Assembly: GCA_006503475.1 (NCBI GenBank)
Contig: RSEH01000071.1
Coordinates: 62,001-126,000 of the forward strand
Source of the DNA: Stentor roeselii
Taxonomy: Eukaryota; Ciliophora; Heterotrichea; Heterotrichida; Stentoridae
Reading direction: 5' to 3'
Length of the DNA stretch: 64,000 nucleotides
The translations under genes and the position numbers were made by a program. Of the stretch, positions 46,643-56,470 are shown one piece after another. The notes below the pieces were generated by a model, which was not told where the DNA came from, searched no databases, and saw only the letters and a program-made list of their open reading frames with translations. How positions within the stretch are numbered: the stretch's first letter is position 1; the number at the start of each line of letters is the position of its first letter.

Positions 46643-47059
46643 TTAAAAATTGTCTCTGATTTTATTTATTAATTTTACTTTATTTGACTCTGGGTTCGAT
46701 CCTAGATCGTCTAAAAGTAGATCAATGTCTAAATGACTTAACTCTGGAAAGATTTCTGATAACTGTTCTTTGTTTAGATCATTTGGTAAAATCGAATCTA
46801 GATCAGGTAAAAGTGAAGAGAATGAGGGTAACTTTGATCGTAAAAGAATTCTATAGAGTTTGTCAAAATCATTGAAGGTAAGAACTCCTTTTTTGTTGTA
46901 GTCGATTTTATTTATTTGATTCAAAATCTCTGCTTTACTTGCCGGAATGCCAAAAGTGTTTAATACCAAAAATATTTTGTTATAAGATAAACTTCCAACC
47001 TTGTCAATGTCTAGGGCTTCGAATAATTCTTTCGATTCAATCATTTGATTTTTATTCAT
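46643..47059 (-). CDS. EF-hand protein, calmodulin/centrin-like
   Basis: 138 residues. Two recognisable EF-hands: ALDIDKVGSLSYNKI (loop DIDKVGSLSYNK, near 17-28) and KIDYNKKGVLTFNDF (loop DYNKKGVLTFND, near 53-64). The first loop has Asn-Lys where the Glu at position 12 is expected and the second ends in Asp, so Ca2+ affinity may be weak. The C-terminal half (LSEIFPELSHLDIDLLLDDL) has no clear loop. The pattern fits a degenerate calmodulin-like or centrin-like sensor. The start at 47059 follows AAACGAAACAATAATG. It lies at the edge of an AT-rich island. Confidence 0.8.
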   Translation of the reverse strand: MNKNQMIESKELFEALDIDKVGSLSYNKIFLVLNTFGIPASKAEILNQINKIDYNKKGVLTFNDFDKLYRILLRSKLPSFSSLLPDLDSILPNDLNKEQLSEIFPELSHLDIDLLLDDLGSNPESNKVKLINKIRDNF

Positions 47060-48082
47060 TATTGTTTCGTTTATAATATAAAATGATTTAGAAAATTTGT
47101 ATATTTAAGTAAAAATTTAACTAATAGCCTTATAAATTGAAGCATATTAATTAAATACAAATTTTTTAGGGGACTTTTGTCTCTCCTGATATATACTCAC
47201 TACTTTTAACTTTTTTTTGGGTAAGTAAATTTATTGTAACGAATTATTTATAATGATAATCTGGGCTTATGATATTTTAAACTAACAATCTAATTATTTT
47301 CTCTATGAAAGTAACTGAAAGAAAATTTCTTACTATTCTAATTTCAACTTCTTTTCTTTTAGTTTTTTTCACTTTTTGACTTGTTTGAGCTGGGATTGTC
47401 TGGACCTTTCTAATAAAATTAATCTGATATATAACTCTTGGATAAATCAAGTCTTATAGATCTTGAAACTAATAAAAGCGGATAAACAGATTTAATGATC
47501 CTATTTAATCTTAAAGTAGCTTAACTGTTTAAAGCTAAATCCATCCTTATAAAAATCTTAAATTTAAATAAGTAATCGCACTAGATATTAGAACACAGAT
47601 AAACTTTCAATGTTACATCATTAGTCACTGATATCTATAAAATTTTATAAATCCAAAGTTTAATTCAATTAAAAAGGACATACTAAAAGTTTAAAATTGT
47701 ACTACTCACTTAAAAATGATAAGAAATACACAAATTCAATAAAACCATTCCAAAAAATATATAAAACTAAAAAACTCATTCAAAATTCCAAAAATCCAAT
47801 ATAAAAAACAACACTGCACAAAAAATTCAAAACACAGGCTAAAATACTATAAAAGCAATCCAAATCTATTAAATCATTAAAATAATCCAAAATCCAAACT
47901 TGAACAATTCTAATAATAACGTGGTTTCATAATCTTTTTAAAATTTCTCAAAGTCTCATCAAATCTTAAAATTTTCATATTCCAAAAAAATCCAAAAACT
48001 CTTTCATCTAAAAAATTTTTCCTTCATTATTCAAATCCTTTCAACTATTTCTTGTTCTTTATTCCATCCATTCTTGAAAAAA
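47060..48082. other. AT-rich gene-free island
   Basis: About 1 kb with no gene. It holds one relic of the AAA/PD-(D/E)XK gene (47288-47420). From about 47700 the plus strand is A/C-rich (CCAAAAATCCAATATAAAAA-like runs), the leader-type composition seen before plus-strand genes; pescadillo starts at its end. Confidence 0.65.
47288..47420 (-). pseudogene. Short relic of the AAA/PD-(D/E)XK gene 3' end, minus strand
   Basis: Reverse-complement match to about 62490-62700 with an internal gap. Shared stretches are CCCAGCTCAAACAAGTCAAA, AAAGAAAAGAAGTTGAAATT and AGAGAAAATAATTAGATTG, which includes the stop codon region. A fragment of the very end of the gene only. Confidence 0.85.
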
Positions 48083-49465
48083 ATGGGAAAGCTGATCAAA
48101 AAAGGTACTGAAGGCGAAAGTTCGAAGTACCTGACTAAAGGTAAAGCAATGCGAAAGCTTCAGCTTAACACCCAGCAGTTCCATCGTCTTTGCATATTGA
48201 AAGGAGTCTACCCTCGCGATCCTAAAAAGAAAAAAGACCCTTCAAAGACTTACTACCACATAAAAGATATCAAGTTTCTTGCTCATGAAGGACTTCTTGA
48301 AAAGTTTCGTGAAATTGACGCCTGGCTGCATAAACTCAGAAAAGCGAAAATCAGAAAAGATTTGATCAAGGCAGAAAAAATCTCAGAAAACATGCCGAAG
48401 TACTCGCTGACCCACCTGGTAAAAGAAAGATACCCCAGGTTCATCGACGCTTTGCACGATCTAGACGATGCCCTCTCCTTACTCTGTTTATTTGCCAGCT
48501 GTCCAAGTAACGCTGACCTAAAGATCTGTAATTAAAATTCAGCCAACGAGAGCACTTTACAATCCCAAAAATTATGGAACGAGTTCGAGCTATACCTAGT
48601 CTCAAGTAAATCAATCCGAAAGAGTTTCCTATCAATAAAAGGAATTTACTACCAAGCAGAAATAAAAGGTCAGTTAATAACCTGGTTAGTTCCCTACCAA
48701 TTCACCCAACACCTTCCATGGGACGTGGACTATTCAATAATGAGTACTTTCCTAGAGTTTTACCACACTTTACTGAAATTCGTGAATTTCAAACTATACA
48801 GCGAACTTTCCATGCCTTATCCTCCAAACCTTTCACTTCCAATAGAAAAGTTACTTTCAACAGCAGTCCACCCTCAAGAGTTCCAGTTCGACCCTGCCTT
48901 TACCAACGACCCAGAAGTGCAAAAACTGGCAGCTCAACAGAAAGAAAATGAAAAAATCAAGAATTTATTTAAAGGGTTCACTTTTTGCTTGGGTAGAGAG
49001 ACTCCCAGGTATTCACTTGAAATGATCATCAGGTCTTGTGGAGGAAAAATTGATGATGAAAATAGTAATGATGTCACTCATCAGATTGTTGATAGACCTG
49101 TCGCTGGTATGAGCGAAACTCGTGAATATTTGCAACCGCAGTGGGTCTATGATTCACTTAATTTCGCCATTTTACTGCCACTTGCTCAGTATCGACCGAA
49201 TATCACACTTCCTCCTCATCTTTCACCTTTTGTGGATTATAAGAATGAAGGATATGTTCCTGATAGGTTTAAAGAAATTCTCAATTTTAAGGGAGAAAAT
49301 TTTGTGGAAAGTAAAAAGATTGAGAAGGAAAGGAAACAACTTGGGAAAATTATGATGACTCGAAAAATCAGGGGGTTGTATAATAAGATGAAAGGAAGTG
49401 CTAAGAAAAAGAAGGATATGGTGGAGAAACTTAAAAGGAGGAAAGAGGGGGAGGAAAAATGTTGA
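48083..49465 (+). CDS. PES1: Pescadillo / Nop7 ribosome biogenesis protein (one 15-nt intron)
   Basis: 455 residues in two exons with a 15-nt intron at 48528-48542. I place the start at the ATG at 48083 (MGKLIKKGTEG); the ORF extends 9 nt further to a TTG but family alignment begins at MG. The N-terminal domain shows QFHRLCILKGVYPRDPK, FRE..LHKLRKA and KERYPRFIDALHDLDDALSL. After the intron come SFLSIKGIYYQAEIKGQ and DVDYSIMSTFLEFYHTLLKF. The BRCT domain runs from LFKGFTFCLGRETPRY to LQPQWVYDSLNF, followed by LPPHLSPFVDYK. It forms the PeBoW complex with Bop1 and WDR12 for 60S maturation. The end is Lys-rich. Confidence 0.95.
48528..48542 (+). other. 15-nt intron in pescadillo
   Basis: GTAATTAAAATTCAG, A at position 10; removes an in-frame TAA and joins NADLKIS to NESTLQSQ. 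Confidence 0.93.
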
Positions 49466-49646
49466 TGGAATAATAGGTAGATTAGATAGTTGTGATAGGT
49501 GGTTTTGGTTGTTTTGAGAGATTGGATTTTGGGTTCATTATTGAAGATGGTTGATGGCTTATGAAATTTAGGAAGTTTGTTAAATTACTGTAATTCTTTC
49601 TTATTGTGATCGGAATAATAAAGAATCATAAACAATAGACATTAAT

Positions 49647-50534
49647 TTACAACATTTCCAAAAATTGACCTTCTTTCTTCACTCCAAGTTTATCTCTAAT
49701 CAACACTAATATCCTCTTAACATCAATATCTCTTATATGCAAAGTAGAATAAAATCCCCCAATAACCTCCGAAATTCTTTCAACCCTTTCAATTCCAACA
49801 TCCTTCACCATTTCACTAAATTCCTTCCCACAAAACCAATCCTCAATCTCTCCATCCCAAACACCCTCTTCCATCTTAAACCGAACAAAATAAACAACAG
49901 CAACCGCGACTTCCCTATCAAAAAACTCTAAAATTTCATAACTCATCTGCAAAAAAATCAAAATTTTCAACGAAAATTCAAAAAAACTCCTATAAAACCC
50001 AATTTTTCCCCAAAAAACCTCTAAAAAATTCAAACAATTAACAAAATTTATCTGAAACTTCAACGTTTCAAGAACAATTTTTTCCATTTCTAAAATTTCT
50101 GATCTTTTAAACTTATTCAAACAAATTTTTTTCATCAAAATTTCGAGTCTTAAAGGAAAAACCTCTAAAAACTTAGAAGCGATGAAGAAACAACAGGCGC
50201 CGATGACTTGTAAATCTTCAGGGTAAAGAGTTTGATTAAAGTAAATAAAAAACTGATCGATTATCTTGATAGTAGCGAAAAATACTTGAATTGTTGAGAA
50301 TTTCAAGCAAGCTTCTAAGAGCCATTCAACAAGTTTCTGTCTGTGAAGAGCTGGAATCCGATGAGCAGCTAGAGGGTTGAATGAATAAGAAAAAATCTGA
50401 GAGTTCATTAAAGACCTGAAAAAAACCTCGTCTAAGGAGAGACAATGAAAAAACTTTAGGCTTGGGCCGGATTTTGCCTTTGGAGTGTTTTCTTTGTCTT
50501 CAGGGAAGATAAAGACTTTAGCTTTTAGAGTCAT
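49647..50534 (-). CDS. Cyclin
   Basis: 295 residues from the ATG at 50534 (MTLKAKVFIFPEDKEN). An upstream in-frame start at 50546 is less likely because CTTATAATG marks 50534. The cyclin box lies around 45-160 with HRQKLVEWLLEACLKF (the MRAILxDWL-type helix 1), YFNQTLYPEDLQVIGACCFF and FIASKFLEV, then KRSEILEMEKIVLETLKFQI. This is a mitotic-type (A/B-like or D-like) cyclin N-domain, activating a CDK; no destruction box is evident in the short N-terminus. The C-terminal half is divergent. The gene is divergent to the coiled-coil gene with only 37 bp between the ATGs. Confidence 0.85.
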   Translation of the reverse strand: MTLKAKVFIFPEDKENTPKAKSGPSLKFFHCLSLDEVFFRSLMNSQIFSYSFNPLAAHRIPALHRQKLVEWLLEACLKFSTIQVFFATIKIIDQFFIYFNQTLYPEDLQVIGACCFFIASKFLEVFPLRLEILMKKICLNKFKRSEILEMEKIVLETLKFQINFVNCLNFLEVFWGKIGFYRSFFEFSLKILIFLQMSYEILEFFDREVAVAVVYFVRFKMEEGVWDGEIEDWFCGKEFSEMVKDVGIERVERISEVIGGFYSTLHIRDIDVKRILVLIRDKLGVKKEGQFLEML

Positions 50535-50571
50535 TATAAGATACACTTACCTTTTAATCAAGATACTTATA
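50535..50571. promoter_or_regulatory. 37-bp divergent intergenic promoter
   Basis: The full spacer between the cyclin start (minus, 50534) and the coiled-coil gene start (plus, 50572). Read toward each gene, the last bases are TCTTATAATG and ACTTATAATG, so the two edges mirror each other. This suggests a start-proximal TTATAATG element used in both directions. Confidence 0.65.
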
Positions 50572-52242
50572 ATGCACCGAAAAAATAAGAACTTTTTACA
50601 GCAAGAAAAAGAATCAGAAGACTTTCTTAAAAAAGTAACTGATGATCAGCTCACAGACGTCACAAAACAAAGAAAAAAAACATCTTCAATCACTTATCAC
50701 AAGTTCGAACTTATCAAATATCTACAAGAAATCAACTTACAACAGAAAAAAATCGAAGAAGAACTCAGTAACTTTAGTAATGAAAAAACCTTCAAAAACT
50801 TTCAAGATGAAGAAGAAAAAAAACTCATTGAGCGGCTTGAATATCGCAAAGGAATCCAGGTACAAGTTGAAGGCTTTAAATCACTCGTCAGTGACCTCAA
50901 AAACTTTCTTCAACTCTTCGAAATGATGGCAAAAGAAGGCAAAAAAGACCTAGCAAGACAACAATGGGAAAGTCGAAAACTCGCAATATTTGAAATTTTA
51001 CAAGAAATCAAACAAGACTTCCAAGAACGTGAAGATTTTCTTTTAATTGACTTCCCAGAAAGTGACTTTTCCATTTCAGAAGATCCTGAAAAAGAAGACA
51101 TGTTTTTAATGAATCTTCCTTCTGAGGTCCCAGGGTAAGTTTCAGTCAGGTTGAATATTTCAGAGATTTCAAAAGAGTACCAAGAAGCCAAATCGAAAGT
51201 AGAAGAATTTTTCAAGTTAAAACTTGATTCTATAAAAGACCCGAGGCACTTTTGGGACGATTTGAACCATTCCAAGTTTATTTATATCTACAGACAATAC
51301 ATCGAAAAAGCGAAACCTCGAGAGCGATACATGGAAAGACTTATCCTTGAATTTCCAGCTGTTTCTCGACAAGACCTGGAAAAACATGATAAAATCGTTG
51401 AATCTCTCAGGTGGAACAATAAACATCGGAAAAATATCAGGAAAGACTGGGAAAATCACCTTAATGCCCTTCAAAAATCAGCTGAAGAACTACTGGAAAA
51501 ACAAATGGATCTTGCTATTGACAGGTTTAATAAAGAAATTTTATTTGTTCAACAAGAAAAACTTCAAAATCGACTCACGGCTGAATTTCAAGAAAAAAAA
51601 AACGAGTTTCTTTTAAGGCTTGAAGAAAAAGAAAAAAATAAAGCTCAAGAACAGGAAAAAAAACTCGCTGAAATCAGAAAAAAGGAAAAAGAAAGAGCTG
51701 ATAGAGCCAAAGATGCTAAAAACGTCGCTAATGACTATAAAAGTCAAAAAGCTAAAAATACCGAACTTGAAAAAAACAGAAAAAATCAAGAAGAACTTGA
51801 AAAAATAAAAAAAAATCAACAAGAAATCAAGAAAAACAAGGAAAAAGTAGAATTTCGACAAACTGTTGAAAACCAGAAAGTTTCAGATAGACTCGAAGAA
51901 CAGAAACTAGAAGATTTAAAAAAAGCTGGAAACAAAGCCAGGATCGAAAATGCAGTTTCACAATACCAACACATTCCAAAAGTAGCAATCGACAAAGACA
52001 GGGTGAAACAAAACACGAAATCAAAAGATGCGAAAAAGAACGAGATAGATTTAGGAGACAAGGCAATTTTATATCAACAAACCGGTTTCACAGCAGATAT
52101 TTTAATGAAAGACATGAGGTACAAGTTGTCTTTTATTTTATCAGAAGCCGGTCTTCAAAATACCGAATACGGAAAGCGAGTGATTCAAGCAGCTCCTCAT
52201 CAAGCACCTCGAAAAGACACGATTTCTTCTCACTTCAAGTAG
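50572..52242 (+). CDS. Coiled-coil protein, CCDC112/148-like (one 15-nt intron)
   Basis: 551 residues in two exons joined over 51135-51149 (SEVPG then LNISEISKEYQEAKSK). The start is the ATG at 50572 (MHRKNKNFLQQEKE), not the longer upstream frame, because CTTATAATG marks it. Helical throughout. The region DPRHFWDDLNHSKFIYIYRQ to KDWENHLNALQKS is the best conserved and recalls CCDC112/CCDC148 proteins of centriolar satellites and cilia; that link is tentative. A long Lys/Glu coiled coil follows (about 340-480). The C-terminal 60 residues (ILYQQTGFTADILMKDMRYK) form a small separate module. Confidence 0.75.
51135..51149 (+). other. 15-nt intron in the coiled-coil gene
   Basis: GTAAGTTTCAGTCAG, A at position 10; keeps a continuous helical frame on both sides. 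Confidence 0.9.
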
Positions 52243-52271
52243 AGTTAACTAATAAACCACAGTTAATAAAA

Positions 52272-52835
52272 CTACAGGTACTTCGGCTTTATTGGAGAAC
52301 AAATCGATTCTGTTTCCTCTATCGTGAAAGGGTCACAATAAATGATTAACTTGTCAGCTTCGTTTAAATCAGTCATTGTTCCTTTCTGCTTGTTGAATTT
52401 TTGATAAATGTCTATTTTATTCGTGATTTTTTGCTTTGATATCGATTTTTTTAACTGGTTTTGATTTTTTCTCTCGCATATTGGAACTGATACTAACTGC
52501 TCGATGAAAAGATTTGTGAAGTATCTGGTTGATTGGGGATTTTCTTTGAAAACTCTTCGTTTAAATGAGGATTTATATTGGGATTCTAACCTTTTTCGTG
52601 AGTTTACTCCGGAGACTGGACGTGGTTGGAAGTCATTTCTGAAATAGTTTACTGTTGGAGTTTCACTTCTTTCCGGGGTTGTTGATCTTTGAATGATTTT
52701 GTCGATTTTTTTAGGCTCGTCGCCGACATATAAAAACTTGCGACTGACAGTGGGACTCTTATCATGTAATTTCTGAAGTCTAGAAGAAGAAACACTTCTC
52801 AAATTCCTTCTCGAGCAATCTTTAAAAAAAATCAT
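52272..52835 (-). CDS. Basic hypothetical protein
   Basis: 187 residues from the ATG at 52835 (MIFFKDCSRRNLRS), which follows GAATATAATG. The frame opens three codons earlier only at a non-ATG codon. The protein is basic, Ser- and Arg-rich and largely disordered (SRKRLESQYKSSFKRRVFKE, KQKITNKIDIYQKFNKQKG), with no transmembrane segment or known domain. It ends 22 bp from the stop of the phosphodiesterase gene upstream and 29 bp from the convergent coiled-coil gene. A cytoskeletal role is possible but unsupported. Confidence 0.6.
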   Translation of the reverse strand: MIFFKDCSRRNLRSVSSSRLQKLHDKSPTVSRKFLYVGDEPKKIDKIIQRSTTPERSETPTVNYFRNDFQPRPVSGVNSRKRLESQYKSSFKRRVFKENPQSTRYFTNLFIEQLVSVPICERKNQNQLKKSISKQKITNKIDIYQKFNKQKGTMTDLNEADKLIIYCDPFTIEETESICSPIKPKYL

Positions 52836-52856
52836 TATATTCAAACTTAAAATACA

Positions 52857-55013
52857 TTAATCTTCATTAAAATTCTCTTTCTTCCCTTTCCGAGTCCAAT
52901 ACTCAAGATTCGTCTTCATCTGGTCAAGACAAGCGACTTTGATTTTATCAACTTTTAAGTAAGTCGTCCAAGTTTCATACAAAGGAAGACAAATGTTCCG
53001 AATGAAGCCTGCTTGGCTTTTAGGAACATCAGTATTAAACCTGTCGCAATACATTGAAATTTCTTGTCTTCTCTCTTTTTCCAGGTCACCTTGTCTGAAG
53101 AACTCTTCGCAAATCAGCGCTGTCCACCTTTCATGAAGTTCCAGTCGTTTTCCGCTATGACCCAAGTCTGCACATTTAACAGCCATGCTTAGAACAATGA
53201 TTTTATTGTCGATGTTGTCAAGACCGAAATCGACTAAGTTACTTGTCCTTGCGCGAAACCTTCCGAGGATTTCGAAGTGCCTTGACATGTCTGTGTCGAG
53301 AATTAGTTCAATTACGATTTTACGAAGCTTTATCCAGTCTTCTCCTGCTAGGTTGCTTAGAATGTTACTTCCTGGTAATGATAACAAGTGGAAGGTTGAG
53401 TAAGCGTGCATATTTTCTAAAACACTAGAGTCATTATACTGAATCGCCAAGTCATCACGATTTTGAATCAAAAACCGATTAGTCAACGCAGGATGACCAA
53501 CATCATGAGCAAGACAAGCAATGATACTCGAAAGTGTCTCAAGTGTCATAAGATGAGTGAAAAGTTCTCCGTGATTACAAAAAAACAGAAAAGAATTAAG
53601 TACATCAGCAGCATGACAAGCATTATGATAAGGGTTTTGATGATATTTCTAAATAATCCTCACTTTTTCAAGTAGTTGGAAAAAACAGTCGAAAGTTTCA
53701 TGTGAGATCTGAAATTCTTCGCATAAAGACCATTTGTGAAAAACGAACTTACTGATGATATAGATGCTGTGTCCTGTCGTTTGATGAATAAACCAAATAT
53801 CAAAATTCCAGTCCTCCCCTGCAGAGCTTAGAACTTGCATTATTTCATCTGACTGAAAAGGACTCAGGCTGAAAAGAGTCATTTGCGGTTGAAGGTCTTT
53901 TATTGTTGGAAACTTTTTAAGTGTTGTTGTTGTCTTCAATGATACCTGCATAAACATCTGTGAAATAAAAGCCCTGTCTTGGTCGTCTAGGTGGTTGTGG
54001 TCTAGTTTTACTGAAGATCTGAAAACTTCTCCTGCGATTCTTCGTTTAAGACTGTCGATTTCACTTGAAGCGACTTTTAATTTCGCTTTGATGTCTTTGT
54101 AGATTATCATTGAACTGACGAATTTTACTCCTTTTTTTATCCTTTCGCAGATTTGAAGTAAAATTTCAACTTCTGTGTTTATCATTTCTTCTGAATTGTT
54201 TTCGAATACTTCTCCTTCGTCGAGAGAGTCAGATGGGTTTACTTTTAATTCACTTTTCCAGAAAATATCTTTACTTGTATGTTCATATCGGTAAGTATTG
54301 ACGCAAATCACTGCGAAGACTGAAAATAACAAGAAAATTTCATATAAATTGTTGGAAATACCGTCAGTTGTCCTTATTACTCCAACTGAGAATACGAAGA
54401 CTGACCAGATGTTTATGATTAGAACGCTTCGGAAGGTATCAAATACAAGATTTTTCAATAAAAATGAAAAAGTTGCTATCAAAAATATGCTGTTTGAATT
54501 CACTTTTATGTGGGTTCCAGTCAAAAGTGAAAGAACTCGGAAATCGGTCAGGACTACTAAAGTGATGAGTGAGCACCCGAAAATTGTAATGGTTTTTATA
54601 GCGTTTTTGTATACTATTGATGATTTTAGAAGCAAGTATATCAAAATGTATACGATTGTTGAACAAAAGCCAAGAAGGATTAGTTTTAGAACCATCACTG
54701 GTACTGGTATTGTTTTGTTTATGTAATGAAAAATTGTGTGAACTGATGTAGAGACCATGTAAAGAGTGTAAATCACTAAAAACGTTGAAAGATTAACCTT
54801 GAACTCTCTTGACGGGCACTTGTTGTGATTGTAAAATAAACAATTTAAGTATTTTTCTTCAATACTAGCGTCTTTGAATCTAAGTAAAGTTGGTGATACT
54901 GGAAGTCGTTCTATATCGCTTGAATCATGATTCAGCAAGGCGTAAATTGATGGAGTTGGCTGACGGACTAGAGCTTGAGGTTTTTCCTTTTTGGTTAAGA
55001 TTTTAGAGTTCAT
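52857..55013 (-). CDS. Membrane-bound cyclic nucleotide phosphodiesterase (one 15-nt intron)
   Basis: 713 residues after removal of a 15-nt intron (53649-53663). The N-terminal 270 residues carry about six hydrophobic helices (from LSTFLVIYTLYMVSTSV to FAVICVNTY). The C-terminal half is a class I PDE. Across the splice the signature NPYHNACHAADVLNSF appears, followed by CLAHDVGHPALTNRF (HDxxH metal site), DSSVLENMHA and VKCADLGHSGK. The metal-binding His and Asp residues are present, so cAMP or cGMP hydrolysis at a membrane is expected. Six-helix PDEs occur in protists. Together with the channel triplet it points to cyclic-nucleotide signalling. The uninterrupted frame from 53549 lacks the first His motif. 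Confidence 0.93.
53649..53663 (-). other. 15-nt intron in the phosphodiesterase gene
   Basis: GTGAGGATTATTTAG, A at position 10; removal creates the PDE signature YHNxxHAADV. Confidence 0.95.
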
Positions 55014-55528
55014 ATTTAAGAATTTTAATGCTGGTTGAAAATTTAGACTCGGATTTTGTTGATTTTTGAGCTTTTCTCGATATTTGAAATAATTTTTGAT
55101 GTTTTTGTTGAGAGTGCAGATATTTATTGTTATATGTTTTTTTATGGGTTTTCTGCATAATTAATTTGAGTAAAATTATTTAGAAAATTTCTAGCTAACT
55201 GTTCTTAGAAATATTATGTACTTTGATAAATTTAACTTAATTCTGAATTATATTTTGGCCTTATGGAAAAAACTTAGATGGTTTAAGTTTTCTGATATCA
55301 ATCGATATTATTCATAAAACTTAACCATCATCTGAATAATCCACAAATCCCACAATATAAACCCTTAGCAGTTAAAAAACCTTCATTAATCCACACTCAC
55401 TCTTCCACCCGGACAAAACACCTATCAAAAAATCCTCTAAAACCCAAACTAAAAAACCCACCCATTCACCCAACCTCAAAAATAAATAACAAAAATTTAC
55501 CTAAATCAAAAATTCACTCAATCTTTGC
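55014..55528. other. Gene-free spacer with a strand-composition switch
   Basis: No gene is seen. The left about 130 bp are T/G-rich on plus (A/C-rich leader of the phosphodiesterase gene). The right about 210 bp (55315-55525) are strongly A/C-rich on plus, the composition normally found before plus-strand starts, yet only the 3' end of the minus-strand FHA gene follows. I cannot explain this switch. Confidence 0.55.
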
Positions 55529-56446
55529 CTAAATAGTCTTCACCTCAAACAAGCTCTGATTAGTTTTAAAAATCATTCCATGATAAATTTCAAAGTCCTC
55601 ATTCAAGTACATCCAAGTGCCATTAGTGCTGCATCGATTATTATTTAAGTCTCCATCAACCAGCATCCATCCTGAAGTACAAGTAAAAAAAATAGTACAC
55701 TGAACTTTCGACAACATCTGATCATTAATCTTGATATGTGCATTATTATTCCTTCCAACGAGTACATTTTCATTCTGCAAGCTATTAAAAGTCCTTCATA
55801 CCTCTTACTTGGTGTCACCAGTGGCACCCGCTCCAAAGACCCTGACAACGATTTCAGAAGAATCCTGTGAATTTTTGAAATTCACAACTAAAAAACTATC
55901 CCCAACATTAAAAAGCATAGAGTCCTTCAAGATCAACGTGTAGTCCAACCTGACGAACACTCCGAAGCCGATGCAAAGATCACGAATCCAATAAGAGCCT
56001 TTATCAATTTTATAGTAAATCACGAAGTGTCTCCCGCGATGATTTTCATTCAGTTCCGGGTCTCTCAAAGGGACGATAAAATCATTGACGATGACTTTTC
56101 TTTGTTTTTTCTTACAGCCAAAAAAGACGTACCCGTCATCAGCTTGTCTTTTTGAGTAGTCCAACCCGCTTGGGTGAATTGTGAGGATTTTATCCTTGTC
56201 TAACATGCCTGAGTTGACGATTCGGATTTTCAGTGTTTTGAATTCTTTTAACTGCTGTAAAAGTTGACGTCGTTGTGATAAGTCTCCCATTTTGAACTCG
56301 CATGATTCACGCATGAAAGAAGAAAAGACTTCTGAGGAAATATGACTCGTGTTGAGACCTTGTCGACTTGTTAGAGGATTCATGTTGAGTTCCTGGTGCT
56401 TTACGTTAAGTCCTTCGTCACAACAGCCGAAAGTTCGGTTTCCCAT
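55529..56446 (-). CDS. FHA-domain protein with N-terminal lipidation signal (one 15-nt intron)
   Basis: 300 residues in two exons. The first exon starts MGNRTFGCC, a strong myristoyl plus palmitoyl signal, and contains a beta-rich region (DKDKILTIHPSGLDYS, HRGRHFVIYYKID). The second exon holds a textbook FHA domain: NVLVGRNNNAHIKI, SKVQCTIFF, GWMLVDGDLNNNRCSTNGTW (GR, S..H-like and STNGTW motifs). FHA domains bind phosphothreonine. The exons join over 55794-55808 (GTAAGAGGTATGAAG), keeping the frame; a 27-nt intron ending in TAG at the same donor would also keep the frame. The shorter option fits the window. A membrane-bound phosphopeptide adaptor is inferred. Confidence 0.85.
55794..55808 (-). 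other. 15-nt intron in the FHA gene
   Basis: GTAAGAGGTATGAAG, A at position 10, with the less usual AAG end. A 27-nt alternative from the same donor is also in frame. Confidence 0.7.
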
Positions 56447-56470
56447 TGAATAATAATGAACCTTATTCTA

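Noticed and set aside
48718-48951. Plus-strand frame starting at 48718
   Set aside because: Out of frame with pescadillo exon 2, which continues from the intron at 48528.
54298-54726. Plus-strand frame of 142 codons
   Set aside because: Antisense of the membrane part of the phosphodiesterase gene.
55782-55808. 27-nt intron in the FHA gene
   Set aside because: In frame and ending in TAG, but the nine other introns are 15 nt, so the 15-nt option from the same donor is preferred.
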